Source: Burkholderiales bacterium (GTDB lineage Bacteria > Pseudomonadota > Gammaproteobacteria > Burkholderiales > WYBJ01). Taken from it: a DNA stretch of 64,000 nt. Below are positions 9,634 through 18,700 of this stretch, piece by piece; within the stretch, counting starts at the first letter, position 1, and each line of letters opens with the position of its first letter. The notes below the pieces were generated by a model, which did not search any database, was not told the origin of the DNA, and saw only the letters and a list, made by a program, of their open reading frames with translations. The position numbers and the translations under genes were made by a program. The stretch is taken from positions 121,899-185,898 of the forward strand of contig JADLAC010000059.1 of the NCBI GenBank assembly GCA_020848435.1, read 5' to 3'.

Positions 9634-11103
9634 ATGTCCATTCAGAGCGAACCTGCCTTGCGGCTCGCGGAGAACCTGTTCACTACTGCCGATCGCTGCT
9701 TGTTGGCGCCGTACGCGCTCGATGTCGGCAAGCTGCAAAGCGTGTTCGGCGACATCATGACCCACTCGGTCGATTATGCCGACCTCTACTTCCAGTACAC
9801 CCGCTCCGAGGGCTGGAGCCTGGAGGAGGGGATCGTCAAGTCGGGCAGTTTCTCGATCGACCAAGGCGTGGGCGTGCGCGCGGTGAGCGGCGAGAAGACG
9901 GCATTCGCGTACTCCGACGACATCAGTCTCGACGCATTGCGCTCGGCCGCGCTGACGACGCGAGCCATCGCCCGCCACGGCGGCGCAGGCGCGGTGCGCG
10001 TGCCCACCCGCGGGCAGGGGCGCAGCCTGTACGAGCCGCGCGATCCGCTGCCGAGCCTGGAGGACGGGCAGAAGGTCCAGTTGCTGGAGCAGTTGGAGCG
10101 CTATGCCCGGTCGCTCGATCCGCGCGTGAGCCAGGTCATGGCGCATCTCGGCGGCGAGTACGAGGTCGTGCTGGTATCGCGTAACGACGGCTTGATCGTC
10201 GCCGACGTGCGCCCGCTGGTGCGCCTCTCCATCCAGGTGATCGCGGAGCAGGACGGCCGGCGCGAGCAGGGCTCGTCCGGCGGCGGCGGGCGCTACGACT
10301 ACGGCTATTTCACGGCGCAGGTGGTGCACGAATACGCGCGCAAGGCGGTGCAGCAGGCGCTCACGAATCTGGAGGCGCGGCCGGCGCCGGCAGGCAGCAT
10401 GACCGTCGTGCTGGGTCCGGGATGGCCCGGGGTGCTGCTGCACGAAGCGGTCGGCCACGGCCTGGAGGGCGATTTCAACCGCAAGGGCAGCTCGGCGTTC
10501 TCCGGGCGCATCGGCGAGCGGGTGGCTGCGCCGGGGGTCACCGTGGTCGACGACGGCACCTTGGAAAAGCGGCGCGGCTCGCTCAACGTCGATGACGAAG
10601 GCAATCCGACCCAGCGCAACGTGCTGATCGAGGACGGCGTGCTGCGCGGCTATCTGCAGGACAGCTTGAACGCGCGGCTGATGAAAGTGGCGGTAACGGG
10701 CAACGGGCGGCGAGAATCGTATGCGCATATTCCGATGCCGCGCATGACCAACACCTACATGCTCAACGGCCGCCACGATCCGAAGGAGATCATCGCATCG
10801 GTGAAGAACGGTCTGTACGCGGTCAATTTCGGCGGCGGACAGGTCGACATCACGAGCGGCAAGTTCGTGTTTTCGGCCGCCGAGGCCTACATGATCGAGG
10901 ACGGCAAGATCGGCCAGTCGGTTAAAGGCGCGACCCTGATCGGCAACGGCCCCGATGTGCTGACCCGCGTCAGCATGATCGGCGACGACATGGCCCTCGA
11001 CACGGGCGTGGGCACGTGCGGCAAGGAAGGCCAGAGCGTCCCGGTCGGGGTCGGCCAGCCGACGCTGCGCATCGACGGGCTCACCGTCGGCGGCACCGGC
11101 TAG
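9634..11103 (+). CDS. tldD: TldD metalloprotease subunit
   Basis: A 489-residue TldD/PmbA-family protein. With TldE/PmbA it forms a Zn-dependent protease that trims unfolded peptides and is needed for maturation of microcin B17-type peptides and CcdA turnover. The zinc motif HEAVGHGLEGDF (HExxxH) lies at about residues 270-275. Other family phrases are LYFQYTRSEGWSLEEGIVKSG near the N-terminus and GTCGKEGQSVPVGVGQPTLR near the end. The ATG at 9634 has AAGGA six bases upstream. The partner gene pmbA/tldE is not in the window. A REP-like palindrome follows the stop. Confidence 0.95.
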   Translation: MSIQSEPALRLAENLFTTADRCLLAPYALDVGKLQSVFGDIMTHSVDYADLYFQYTRSEGWSLEEGIVKSGSFSIDQGVGVRAVSGEKTAFAYSDDISLDALRSAALTTRAIARHGGAGAVRVPTRGQGRSLYEPRDPLPSLEDGQKVQLLEQLERYARSLDPRVSQVMAHLGGEYEVVLVSRNDGLIVADVRPLVRLSIQVIAEQDGRREQGSSGGGGRYDYGYFTAQVVHEYARKAVQQALTNLEARPAPAGSMTVVLGPGWPGVLLHEAVGHGLEGDFNRKGSSAFSGRIGERVAAPGVTVVDDGTLEKRRGSLNVDDEGNPTQRNVLIEDGVLRGYLQDSLNARLMKVAVTGNGRRESYAHIPMPRMTNTYMLNGRHDPKEIIASVKNGLYAVNFGGGQVDITSGKFVFSAAEAYMIEDGKIGQSVKGATLIGNGPDVLTRVSMIGDDMALDTGVGTCGKEGQSVPVGVGQPTLRIDGLTVGGTG

Positions 11104-11113
11104 GGGCGAAAGC

Positions 11114-11190
11114 GGGAACAGACCACGTTTTTCTTTTTTCTGTCGGGCCGAGAGCAACGATTCGACTCGCGGGAAAATGTGGCTGTCCCC
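11114..11190 (+). repeat. REP-like palindromic element, family B (copy 1)
   Basis: Two arms, GGGAACAGACCACGTTTTT (11114-11132) and its imperfect inverse AAAATGTGGCTGTCCCC (11174-11190), are separated by about 41 bp between tldD and aroG. The same GGGGACAGACCACGTTTTC core recurs at 40756-40835 and 42274-42329. This kind of intergenic palindrome is typical of REP sequences mobilised in trans by RAYT (Y1 tyrosine) transposases; no such transposase is in the window. Confidence 0.65.
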
Positions 11191-11253
11191 GGTTTCGATT
11201 GGGGCGCGGTCTTGCGCCGGCGCCGTGTCCTGCGCCGGCCGCGCAAACGGGTC

Positions 11254-11259
11254 TATACT
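11254..11259 (+). promoter_or_regulatory. Possible -10 box of the aroG promoter
   Basis: TATACT, a close match to the sigma-70 -10 consensus, lies 34 bp before the aroG start. No good -35 hexamer is seen at the expected spacing, so this is a suggestion only. Confidence 0.35.
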
Positions 11260-11293
11260 TACCCGCTCGCCCAATTCCGCAGAGATGTACGCA

Positions 11294-12379
11294 ATGCAGC
11301 GCTCCCCCATTCACTCGATCGACGATACCCGCATACAGGAGATCAAGGAGCTCTTGCCGCCGTCGCATGTGCTGCGCGAGTTTCCGGCTTCGGAGCGCAC
11401 CGCGCGCACGACCTTCCAAGCGCGCCACGATATCCACCGCATTCTGCACGGCGCCGACGATCGGCTGCTGCTCATTATCGGTCCGTGCTCCATCCACGAC
11501 GTGCGTGCGGCGCGCGACTATGCCGAGCACCTCAAGCGTGAAAAGGAGCGCTTGCAGGCCGACTTGCTGATCGTGATGCGGGTCTATTTCGAGAAGCCCC
11601 GCACCACCGTCGGCTGGAAGGGGCTCATCAACGATCCGTTCCTCGACGGCAGCTTCAAGATCAACGACGGCTTGCGCATCGCGCGCGAGTTTCTGCTCGA
11701 GCTGAACGAGATGGGCGTGCCGGCGGGCGTGGAGTACCTCGACATGATCACGCCGCAATACATTGCGGACCTCGTGAGCTGGGGCGCGATCGGCGCGCGC
11801 ACCACAGAAAGCCAGGTGCACCGGGAGCTCGCTTCGGGCTTGTCCTGCCCGGTAGGATTCAAGAACGGCACCGACGGCAACATGAGGATCGCGGTCGACG
11901 CGGTGCGCACGTCGCAGCATCCGCACCATTTCCTGTCGGTCACCAAGGGCGGCCATTCCGCGATCGTCTCCACGGTGGGCAACGAAGATACCCACGTCAT
12001 CCTACGCGGCGGCGCCGGCAAGCCCAACTACGATGCCGCCAGCGTCGATGCCGCCTGCAAGGAGCTCGCCGCGGCCGGCCTGGCGCAGCGCGTCATGATC
12101 GACTTCAGCCACGCCAACAGCCGCAAGCAGTATCAGCGGCAAATCGAGGTCGGGCATGACGTTGCGGCCCAGATCGCGGCGGGCGACAAGCGCATCTTCG
12201 GCGCCATGATCGAGAGCCATCTCAAGGCCGGGCGCCAGGATCTCATCCCCGGCAAGGAGCCGGGCTACGGCCAGAGCATCACCGACGGCTGCATCGGCTG
12301 GGAGGAAACGGTGCCGCTGCTCGACGCGCTCGCAGCGGGCGTGCGCGCGCGCCGCCTGGTGAGCGACGAGGAGGAATAG
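11294..12379 (+). CDS. aroG: 3-deoxy-7-phosphoheptulonate (DAHP) synthase, class I
   Basis: First enzyme of the shikimate pathway; condenses PEP with erythrose 4-phosphate. It is 361 residues long. Family signature phrases are visible: RIQEIKELLPPSHVLREFP at the start, LLLIIGPCSIHD with the metal/PEP-site Cys near residue 61, MRVYFEKPRTTVGWKGLINDP, GARTTESQVHRELASGLSCPVGFKNGTDG and MIDFSHANSRK. The ATG at 11294 was chosen; an in-frame ATG at 11285 would add three residues. The feedback type (Phe-, Tyr- or Trp-sensitive) cannot be told by eye. The 181 bp before it hold a REP-like element and a possible -10 box. Confidence 0.95.
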   Translation: MQRSPIHSIDDTRIQEIKELLPPSHVLREFPASERTARTTFQARHDIHRILHGADDRLLLIIGPCSIHDVRAARDYAEHLKREKERLQADLLIVMRVYFEKPRTTVGWKGLINDPFLDGSFKINDGLRIAREFLLELNEMGVPAGVEYLDMITPQYIADLVSWGAIGARTTESQVHRELASGLSCPVGFKNGTDGNMRIAVDAVRTSQHPHHFLSVTKGGHSAIVSTVGNEDTHVILRGGAGKPNYDAASVDAACKELAAAGLAQRVMIDFSHANSRKQYQRQIEVGHDVAAQIAAGDKRIFGAMIESHLKAGRQDLIPGKEPGYGQSITDGCIGWEETVPLLDALAAGVRARRLVSDEEE

Positions 12380-12403
12380 CCCGGCCCCGGCCGGTCCATC
12401 GCG

Positions 12404-12958
12404 ATGGAGGCGCATGCCGATGACCGGTTGCCTGCGATGAGCGCAGGCCTGCTGTCGCATATCGAGGATCTCGGCAGCGGCGGCGGCTACGCGGACGCGA
12501 TCTACAACCTGGTCGGGCACTCGCCGTTTTTTGCCGAGTTCGAACGCCAGGACATCGACGTGCTCGCCGAGTACATGCGCGTCTACCGCGCCCAAGCCGG
12601 GCAGGCGATCATCCGCGAGGGTGACGAGGGCGACTTCATGCTGCTGGTCATTTCCGGGGCGGTCGATATCTTCAAGAACAACGCCCAGGCCGAGCGCCAG
12701 CTCATGACCAGCGTCGGACCGGGCATGACGCTCGGAGAAATGTCGATGATCGACGGCGAGCCCCGCTTTGCCACCTGCATCGCGACCGATACCACGGTGT
12801 TCGCGGTACTGACCCGCGATGGCATGGCCAACATCATCCTCGAGAAGCCGAGCCTGGGCGCCAAGATCCTGATCAAGCTGGTGACCATGCTCTCGCAGCG
12901 CCTGCGCCACACGAGCGCGCGGCTGCTGCAATACATGGAGCATCCGTCCAGCTTCTAG
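12404..12958 (+). CDS. Single-domain cyclic-nucleotide-binding (Crp-like) protein
   Basis: A 184-residue protein with one cNMP-binding beta-roll and no helix-turn-helix, so probably a regulatory subunit or adaptor rather than a transcription factor. The roll begins near residue 40 (SPFFAEFERQDIDVLAEYM). It contains the IIREGDEGDFMLLVISGAVDI turn and the phosphate-binding-cassette region GEMSMIDGEPRFATC, in which the Glu and Arg that hold the cyclic phosphate in Crp-type domains are present. An in-frame ATG at 12437 is an alternative start. It lies 24 bp after aroG and is convergent with the kinase-HDOD-GAF gene, only 10 bp away. It may be a target for cAMP from cyclases such as the one at 22257; that link is inference. 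Confidence 0.8.
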   Translation: MEAHADDRLPAMSAGLLSHIEDLGSGGGYADAIYNLVGHSPFFAEFERQDIDVLAEYMRVYRAQAGQAIIREGDEGDFMLLVISGAVDIFKNNAQAERQLMTSVGPGMTLGEMSMIDGEPRFATCIATDTTVFAVLTRDGMANIILEKPSLGAKILIKLVTMLSQRLRHTSARLLQYMEHPSSF

Positions 12959-12968
12959 GCGGCGCTCC

Positions 12969-15356
12969 TCAGCGCCGCTGGCGCAGCGCGAGCACGGCCT
13001 GGTTGCGCAGCGTCTTCAGCAGGTTCATTTCGCGCGCATCGATCGTCAGCTCGCCGGCGTTCGCCTTGTCGCCGTAGAACAGGCCGAGCGCCTTCGTTTC
13101 GATCACCAGGGGCAGCAGCACGAAGGTATGGCCGAGCCCGTGCTTGCGCAACCATTCGGGAATGCGCGAGCGGATATTGGCGGCATCGATGTCGCTGATC
13201 AGCAGGTCGACATTCTTCGCGAGCACGACTGAAAACACGTCCTCGCTGCGCCCGACGGGGACGCATAGGCGCGAGACGAGTCGATCCATCTCGGCCCCGT
13301 AGCCGAAGCGCGCCGTCATGGACGGCAGGCGCGAATCGCGCATGAACAGGACCACCCGCGCGAAGCCCATGGCCCGGTACATCGTCTCCAGGATGATGCG
13401 CAGCAGGTCGCTCAGGTTGAAGTTCTCGACCAGGCTGTTGGTGATGTCCTGTATTCCGGCGGCGAGGATCTGCGCCGGCTCGGCGTCGCGGCCGCTCTCG
13501 CCGGGATGCGAAGCGATGCGGTTCGCGTGTTCGATCGCCCTGTCGAGGGTGTCGGCCGCGGCCTGCGGCGGCGGGGTCTCGCCGGCGGTCTGCCGCAGGC
13601 CCTGGCAGAGCTTGCTCTTGGTGCTATCGCCCAGGAGCGAGGCGGCGTCGTCGAGCAGCTCGTTCACGGCCTCGGCCGCGATGCTGCCGAGCTGGCGTTC
13701 GTCGAGATCGACGGCGTTGCGATAGTGCCCGGCGATGCGAGCGAGCTGCCGGTCGCGTTCGGCCGGCGAACCGGCGCAGGCGGCTTGCGCCAGCGCGTCG
13801 GCCATGCAGGCGGTCAAGTGCAAGCGCTCGGCGGGGGCGGTCGGTTTGTTCGCGCGCTCGTCCGGGGCGGGCTGCATGCTGGCGACGATCGTGGGCGGCA
13901 GATTCCAGCTTCGTGCCACCGCGATGCCGATCTCGTCGTAGGTCACGCCGAGCACAGCCTTGGAAGCCTCCGCCTCGGTCACGTTCGCCTGCTGCATGCG
14001 GCGGGCGATCTCGACGCTTTCATCATACAGATAGAACGATGCGAGCAGGCGCCCCAGCTTGTGGAACACGCCGCAGATGAAGCTCTCCTCGGTGTCGCGC
14101 ATGGCCGTTCCGCGCGCGAGGCGCCGTGCCATGATGCCGAGCAGCAGCGAATGGATGACGTCGTCGCGCAGCTTCGCCGCCTGTCCCTTGTTCTGCAGAT
14201 GCTCGAACAGCACCAGGGTGATCGCCAGATCGCGCACGGCGTCGAAGCCCAGGATCAACACGGCGCGCGATATGGTGCTCACGGTGCCGCCGAACTGGCC
14301 GTAGCCGCTGGAATTCACCAGCCGCAGGAGCTTGTTGGTCAGCGCGAAGTCCTTGAGCAGCACGTCGCTCAACGCTTGCACGCTCTGTTCGCGGCCCGAA
14401 GTCACGCGGTTGATCGCGCTGATCGTGCCGGAGAGCGCCGGGAAGCTGCTCTTGTGCCGCATGCGGTTCAAGAGGAAATCGATCGCTCCGCCGCCTTCGC
14501 CGGTTGCCGCCTCGGTTGCATCCGGATGCAGGTAGTGCTGCAGCGCGCGGCGCATCTCGTTGGCATCGGCATAACGCGCCGCGGGCTCCTTCGCGATCGC
14601 GCGCATGACGATCTGGTCGAGCGCCTCGCCGACATCGCCGTTGGCGCTCGACGGCGGCGGGAACGGCTCGTTGGCGATCTTGTGCAGCACTTCGAATACG
14701 TTGCGGCCCTGCGCGGCGGCGCGGCCGGTGAGCAGCTCGTACAGCGTCATCCCGGCTGAGAAGACGTCGGTGCTGCGGGCGATGGTGCCGCTGTCGAAGC
14801 TCTCGGGCGCCATGTAGCGGGCGGTCCCGGCCGGCGCTACCGCGTCGGCGTCGCCCGCGGTAACGGCGATGCCGAAGTCCATGAGGCGCGCGTTGCCGGC
14901 GGCGTCGATCAGGATGTTCGCCGGCTTGATGTCCCGGTGCACCACGGCGCGTTCGTGGGCGTAGGCGAGCGCATCGAGAACCTGGACGATGACCGCAGCC
15001 GCCCGGGCCGGGTCCAAGCGCCCCTGCGCGCGTAGCAGGTGCTCCAGCGTCTGCCCTTCGACATATTCGAGCACCAGGCAGAGCAAGCCATGATCCTCGA
15101 ACGCGTCGTACAGCGTGACTATGTTCGGGTGCGTGAGCTGCGCGGTGGTGCGTGCTTCGGCGAGCAGGCTGGCACGGCGCGCGGCATCCTGGCCCGGCGC
15201 CAGTGTCTTGATGGCGACGGGGCGCTGCAATTGGCTGTCGTGCGCCAGGTAGACGCAGCCTTGTGCGCCGCGGCCGAGCTCGCGCTCGACCCGATAGCGC
15301 CCGAGCGCGGCCGGAGGTGCCGGGGAATAGGCGTGTGCGGGAGCTGCAGCAGGCAT
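12969..15356 (-). CDS. Ser/Thr protein kinase with HDOD and GAF domains
   Basis: A 795-residue cytoplasmic signalling protein with three modules. Residues about 20-275 are a Hanks-type kinase with GRGAQG loop, Lys50 (VAIKTL), catalytic HRDIKPAN with Asp142, and DFG, all intact. Residues about 300-510 are an HDOD domain (SGREQSVQALSDVLLKDFAL, LRLVNSSGYG, ILGFDAVRDLA), a non-catalytic HD relative. The C-terminal part from about 640 is GAF-like (NLSDLLRIILETMYRAMGFA). No transmembrane segment is seen. HDOD proteins usually relay signals rather than hydrolyse; here the kinase might control, or be controlled by, the HDOD/GAF part. The start ATG at 15354-15356 has no obvious ribosome site. Confidence 0.85.
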   Translation of the reverse strand: MPAAAPAHAYSPAPPAALGRYRVERELGRGAQGCVYLAHDSQLQRPVAIKTLAPGQDAARRASLLAEARTTAQLTHPNIVTLYDAFEDHGLLCLVLEYVEGQTLEHLLRAQGRLDPARAAAVIVQVLDALAYAHERAVVHRDIKPANILIDAAGNARLMDFGIAVTAGDADAVAPAGTARYMAPESFDSGTIARSTDVFSAGMTLYELLTGRAAAQGRNVFEVLHKIANEPFPPPSSANGDVGEALDQIVMRAIAKEPAARYADANEMRRALQHYLHPDATEAATGEGGGAIDFLLNRMRHKSSFPALSGTISAINRVTSGREQSVQALSDVLLKDFALTNKLLRLVNSSGYGQFGGTVSTISRAVLILGFDAVRDLAITLVLFEHLQNKGQAAKLRDDVIHSLLLGIMARRLARGTAMRDTEESFICGVFHKLGRLLASFYLYDESVEIARRMQQANVTEAEASKAVLGVTYDEIGIAVARSWNLPPTIVASMQPAPDERANKPTAPAERLHLTACMADALAQAACAGSPAERDRQLARIAGHYRNAVDLDERQLGSIAAEAVNELLDDAASLLGDSTKSKLCQGLRQTAGETPPPQAAADTLDRAIEHANRIASHPGESGRDAEPAQILAAGIQDITNSLVENFNLSDLLRIILETMYRAMGFARVVLFMRDSRLPSMTARFGYGAEMDRLVSRLCVPVGRSEDVFSVVLAKNVDLLISDIDAANIRSRIPEWLRKHGLGHTFVLLPLVIETKALGLFYGDKANAGELTIDAREMNLLKTLRNQAVLALRQRR

Positions 15357-15511
15357 GGCGCGGGCCGAAATAGCCGCGCGTCATGCGCCGGCTTCGGTGA
15401 CAAGCTACGGCGCGGGCGCGACTTACTTTAGCCGGCTATGCGACCCGGCTGCGTCGTCGAGCACGAGCGTCGAGTAGGCGCGGGTTGCGCCTCGGCTCAC
15501 GTCGTGCCGGA

Positions 15512-16087
15512 TCACCTCGCGCGACTTCGCGGGCGCGGCTTCGGCGTGTCGCGCTGCCATAACACATCGGGGCTGCCGGCGGCCTGATTGAGCACCCTGG
15601 CGAGCACGAACAACAGGTCGGACAGGCGGTTGAGATAGCACAACGGCAGCTCCGGCACCGGTCCGCCATGCCGCAAGGCGACAAGACAACGCTCGGCACG
15701 GCGGCAGACCGAGCGTGCGACGTGGGCGAGCGCCGCGGCGCGCGTTCCGCCGGGCAGGATGAACTCCTTGAGCGGTGCCAGCGCGGCATTGTAGTGATCG
15801 AGCCGCTGCTCCAGCGCCTTCACCTGCGTCGCGGCGAGCAGGCTATGGCCAGGAATGGAAAGCTCGCCGCCCAGGTCGAACAGATCGTTCTGAATCGCCG
15901 TCAGGCAGGCCCGCACATCCTCGGGCAGGGCTTCGGCCAGGAGCAGGCCGAGCTGGCTGTTCAGCTCGTCGACCGCGCCGAGGGCTTCGATCCGGGCAGC
16001 GTCCTTGGGCGTGCGCGATCCGTCGCCCAGGCCGGTCTCGCCGCGATCGCCGGTTCGGGTGTAGATCTTGCTGAGGCGATGTCCCAC
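15512..16087 (-). CDS. Cob(I)alamin adenosyltransferase (PduO/MMAB type)
   Basis: Transfers the adenosyl group of ATP to cob(I)alamin to make coenzyme B12. It is 191 residues, the usual size for PduO-type enzymes. The ATP-binding N-terminal signature KIYTRTGDRGETGLGDGSR is clear, followed by VDELNSQLGLLLA and the C-terminal RSVCRRAERCLVAL and LNRLSDLLFVLAR segments. The start is a GTG at 16085-16087. It lies 120 bp downstream of the heme/HAMP sensor gene on the same strand. No other B12 genes or cobalamin riboswitch are visible, so it probably serves salvage. Confidence 0.92.
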   Translation of the reverse strand: MGHRLSKIYTRTGDRGETGLGDGSRTPKDAARIEALGAVDELNSQLGLLLAEALPEDVRACLTAIQNDLFDLGGELSIPGHSLLAATQVKALEQRLDHYNAALAPLKEFILPGGTRAAALAHVARSVCRRAERCLVALRHGGPVPELPLCYLNRLSDLLFVLARVLNQAAGSPDVLWQRDTPKPRPRSRAR

Positions 16088-16207
16088 GGTGCTTCATCCG
16101 CTGACAGCGATGCGCCGGATTGTAGCAGCGGCTCGGCCATCGGCGTGCGCGTCTTGACCCGCGTATCGGCCGGCAACCAGGCCGGCCTCGAGCCGCGCAC
16201 GCGCCGA

Positions 16208-17080
16208 TCAGCTCTCGATCAGCTTCATCGCTTGCTGCAAGCTGCGGCGCATGCGGTTGAACGAAGCGGCCAGGACCGATACTTCGTCCCTTCCCTGCTC
16301 GGAGAACTCCGGGATGGTGAAGTCGCCCACGCTCACCTTGTCGGCTGCCGCCGACATGCCCGCGATGGGCTGGATGATGATCCAGGACAGCATCATGTTG
16401 AGCGCGACGAAGACCGCGACGAACACCGCCGCGAGCGAGATCATGAACGCGACGAAGGCTCGCTGGGCATTCTCGATCGGCAGCGTCATCGGCACCGACA
16501 CGACCTGGGCGCCGATGATCTCGTTGTGCTGCCAGCCGAAGCCGTTGTTCGATCCGTACAGTTTGAGCATCGACGCCGGCGCCGCATCCGGCGTGCTGTG
16601 ACAAGCGAGGCACGCCGGGTTGCCGATCTGGATGGGACGCGCGACGTATAGCGCGCGCCCGGTGGGCGTGGCGCGTTCACCCGTGAGCTCTTTCAGACCG
16701 GCACGGTTGCGGAAGGCATTGATCACGTCGGCTTCCCACTCGACCGCGCGATCGCGGGGGTTGGTGGGATTCAAGGTCGCTTCCTTGTAGCTGTAATCAG
16801 GATATTTCTTTCGCACCTCGTTCAGCGTCTCGGTGGCGGCATACGCGGGCACGGTCTGCGGCAGGAAGATCTGGGCGAGCTGCTCGTCCAGATGAGGCTT
16901 CACCTGGGCCACCGTGTAGCCGCGCACCGCGAGCGCCGTCTCCATCAGCAACTCGGCGTTTCGTACCACTTCGTCGCGCGCGTTCCCATGCAACAGGTTC
17001 CACGAAATGACGCCGCTCACGGCGATGCCCAGCGCGAACACGCTGAGCAGCACCAGGTTGAATTTCAGCCGCAGTCCCAT
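16208..17080 (-). CDS. Membrane c-type heme sensor (Tll0287-like/DUF3365) with HAMP domain
   Basis: A 290-residue protein. It has an N-terminal membrane helix (FNLVLLSVFALGIAVSGVIS, about residues 7-26), a periplasmic Tll0287-like (DUF3365) domain carrying one covalent heme motif CLACH near residue 178, a second membrane helix around residues 212-238 (FVAFMISLAAVFVAVFVALN), and a cytoplasmic HAMP-like stretch IIQPIAGMSAAADKVSVGDF. It ends soon after the HAMP domain, without a kinase, cyclase or methyl-accepting module, so it must signal through a partner. The obvious candidate is the Ser/Thr kinase whose stop is 11 bp upstream on the same strand. Redox, NO or O2 sensing is inference. The ATG at 17078-17080 was chosen because it starts the charged leader MGLRLKF; the frame is open a little further. 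Confidence 0.8.
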   Translation of the reverse strand: MGLRLKFNLVLLSVFALGIAVSGVISWNLLHGNARDEVVRNAELLMETALAVRGYTVAQVKPHLDEQLAQIFLPQTVPAYAATETLNEVRKKYPDYSYKEATLNPTNPRDRAVEWEADVINAFRNRAGLKELTGERATPTGRALYVARPIQIGNPACLACHSTPDAAPASMLKLYGSNNGFGWQHNEIIGAQVVSVPMTLPIENAQRAFVAFMISLAAVFVAVFVALNMMLSWIIIQPIAGMSAAADKVSVGDFTIPEFSEQGRDEVSVLAASFNRMRRSLQQAMKLIES

Positions 17081-17091
17081 CCGCGCCCCCC

Positions 17092-18585
17092 TCAAGCCTT
17101 GCCCTTGAATGCCGCCACGCTCTTCTTGATGAACGCGCGCCGTTGATTGGCGTCCGCGATGTGATCCGACAGCAACAGGAATAGCTCGGCGCGGTCGCGC
17201 GCTTTGGCGGAGGTTCTTCGCACCAGCACGCCCGCGAGCGGCCCCAGATGATGCGCCAGCTCGGTTTCCACGGCGCTCAGGAATGCCGGTTCGAATAGCG
17301 CGGGTACGCTCGCCGGCGGCGCCGAGGCGGGCTGACTCTCGCGCGTCGCGCCGGGCAAAGGACCCGGCGGCGCACTGATCGGGTCGCGCCGCAGCAGCGG
17401 CTCTGTCCGGTCGAGAAACAGGGCGCGAGAATGCTCGTTGTCGATCTCCTGCGCCAACGCGCTACGCAATGCATTCACCGAGGGCTGAGCCTTGGCAGCC
17501 CGGCGCACCAGCACGGCGGCCATCGGCCCGAGATGGGCGGCGAGCGCCGCCTCCAGCGCCGTTACGACAGCGGCATCGGCGAGCACGCTCGGCGTCGCGC
17601 AGGCCGTGTCCGGACCCTCGCGCGCGAAGGGGGTAAGCGGGGCAGGGCCCGGCGGCGAACCCGTCGCATCGGGCAAGCCCTGGAGAAATGCCTGCACGTT
17701 ATGGGGCCGTTTCTCTTCTTCCGGGCTCAACGCCCAGTCGATCGCTCGCAGCAACGCCGCCGAATACAAACCGCGATCGCCCGCATCGAGCGCTTTCGGC
17801 AGGCCGTCGTGCCGGACCCGCGCCGGTGCTTCGATCGGGCGCTGTCCGGTGACGATGCCGTACATCACGGCGGCCACCGAGTAGATATCGGTCCAGGGAC
17901 CTTGATGGCCTTGCGAATGGTACTGTTCGAAGGCGGCGTAGCCCGGCGTCACGATCGCTGTCAACTCGTGCCCCGATTGCGTCACGACTCGCCTGGCCGC
18001 GCCGAAATCGAGCAACACCGGGTCGCTATCGGAGCGCATGTGGATGTTGCCGGGCTTGATGTCCCGATGCACGAAGCCCGCGGCATGAATGACGGCCAAG
18101 CCATCGAGGATGGGACGTATCACGGCGAGCAGCTTGGCTTCGCCGACGGGACGGTTGCGCTTGACCCATTCGCCGAGCGGCAGGCCGCCGATCAGCTCCA
18201 TCACCATGTAGGCGCTGTTGTTCGCCTCGAAGAATCGCAACACGCGCACGATGTTCGGGTGCCGAAAAGTCGCAAGCGCACGCGCTTCGTCGAGGAAGCG
18301 AGTCAAGCCCCAATGATAGGCTTCGCGCGCGTCGCCGGATTTCGGCTGGAGTGAATGCGCGTCCGAGCGCACCGCCTGGTCGGCGGGCAGATACTCCTTG
18401 ATCGCGACCTTGCAGTCCAGGTTGCGGTCGGTCGCCAGGTACGTGATGCCGAATCCGCCGTAGCCGAGCACGCTCTCCAATGCATACTCTTGCAGGCGAT
18501 GACCCGGCGGCAGCGCGTTCAAGACCCCCGTGGATGGCGGTTCGAGCGGCGCCGATGGGGTGGGCGGGTCATCGTGAGTTGCCAT
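17092..18585 (-). CDS. Ser/Thr protein kinase with a duplicated C-terminal module
   Basis: A 497-residue soluble Hanks-type kinase. The kinase domain covers about residues 32-300: GYGGFG loop, VAIKEYLP lysine, catalytic HRDIKPGN, LLDFGAA. The tail holds two copies of a module of about 55 residues, one containing EAALAAHLGPMAAVLVRRAA and one ETELAHHLGPLAGVLVRRTS. This tail module is seen in other proteobacterial kinases and cyclases and has no known function. GAGGAG lies five bases before the ATG at 18583-18585. It is followed after 11 bp by the c-heme/HAMP sensor gene, suggesting a sensor-kinase pair. No membrane segment is visible. Confidence 0.88.
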   Translation of the reverse strand: MATHDDPPTPSAPLEPPSTGVLNALPPGHRLQEYALESVLGYGGFGITYLATDRNLDCKVAIKEYLPADQAVRSDAHSLQPKSGDAREAYHWGLTRFLDEARALATFRHPNIVRVLRFFEANNSAYMVMELIGGLPLGEWVKRNRPVGEAKLLAVIRPILDGLAVIHAAGFVHRDIKPGNIHMRSDSDPVLLDFGAARRVVTQSGHELTAIVTPGYAAFEQYHSQGHQGPWTDIYSVAAVMYGIVTGQRPIEAPARVRHDGLPKALDAGDRGLYSAALLRAIDWALSPEEEKRPHNVQAFLQGLPDATGSPPGPAPLTPFAREGPDTACATPSVLADAAVVTALEAALAAHLGPMAAVLVRRAAKAQPSVNALRSALAQEIDNEHSRALFLDRTEPLLRRDPISAPPGPLPGATRESQPASAPPASVPALFEPAFLSAVETELAHHLGPLAGVLVRRTSAKARDRAELFLLLSDHIADANQRRAFIKKSVAAFKGKA

Positions 18586-18700
18586 CCCGGCTCCTCGATA
18601 TGCGCGCGTAGTGTAAACCGTTCCGCAGACGCAGTCCGATTTGCCGGCAACCGAGGCTTGCGGCGGCCCGATGCGCGAGCGCGTCGAGGGCGGCGCGCGC

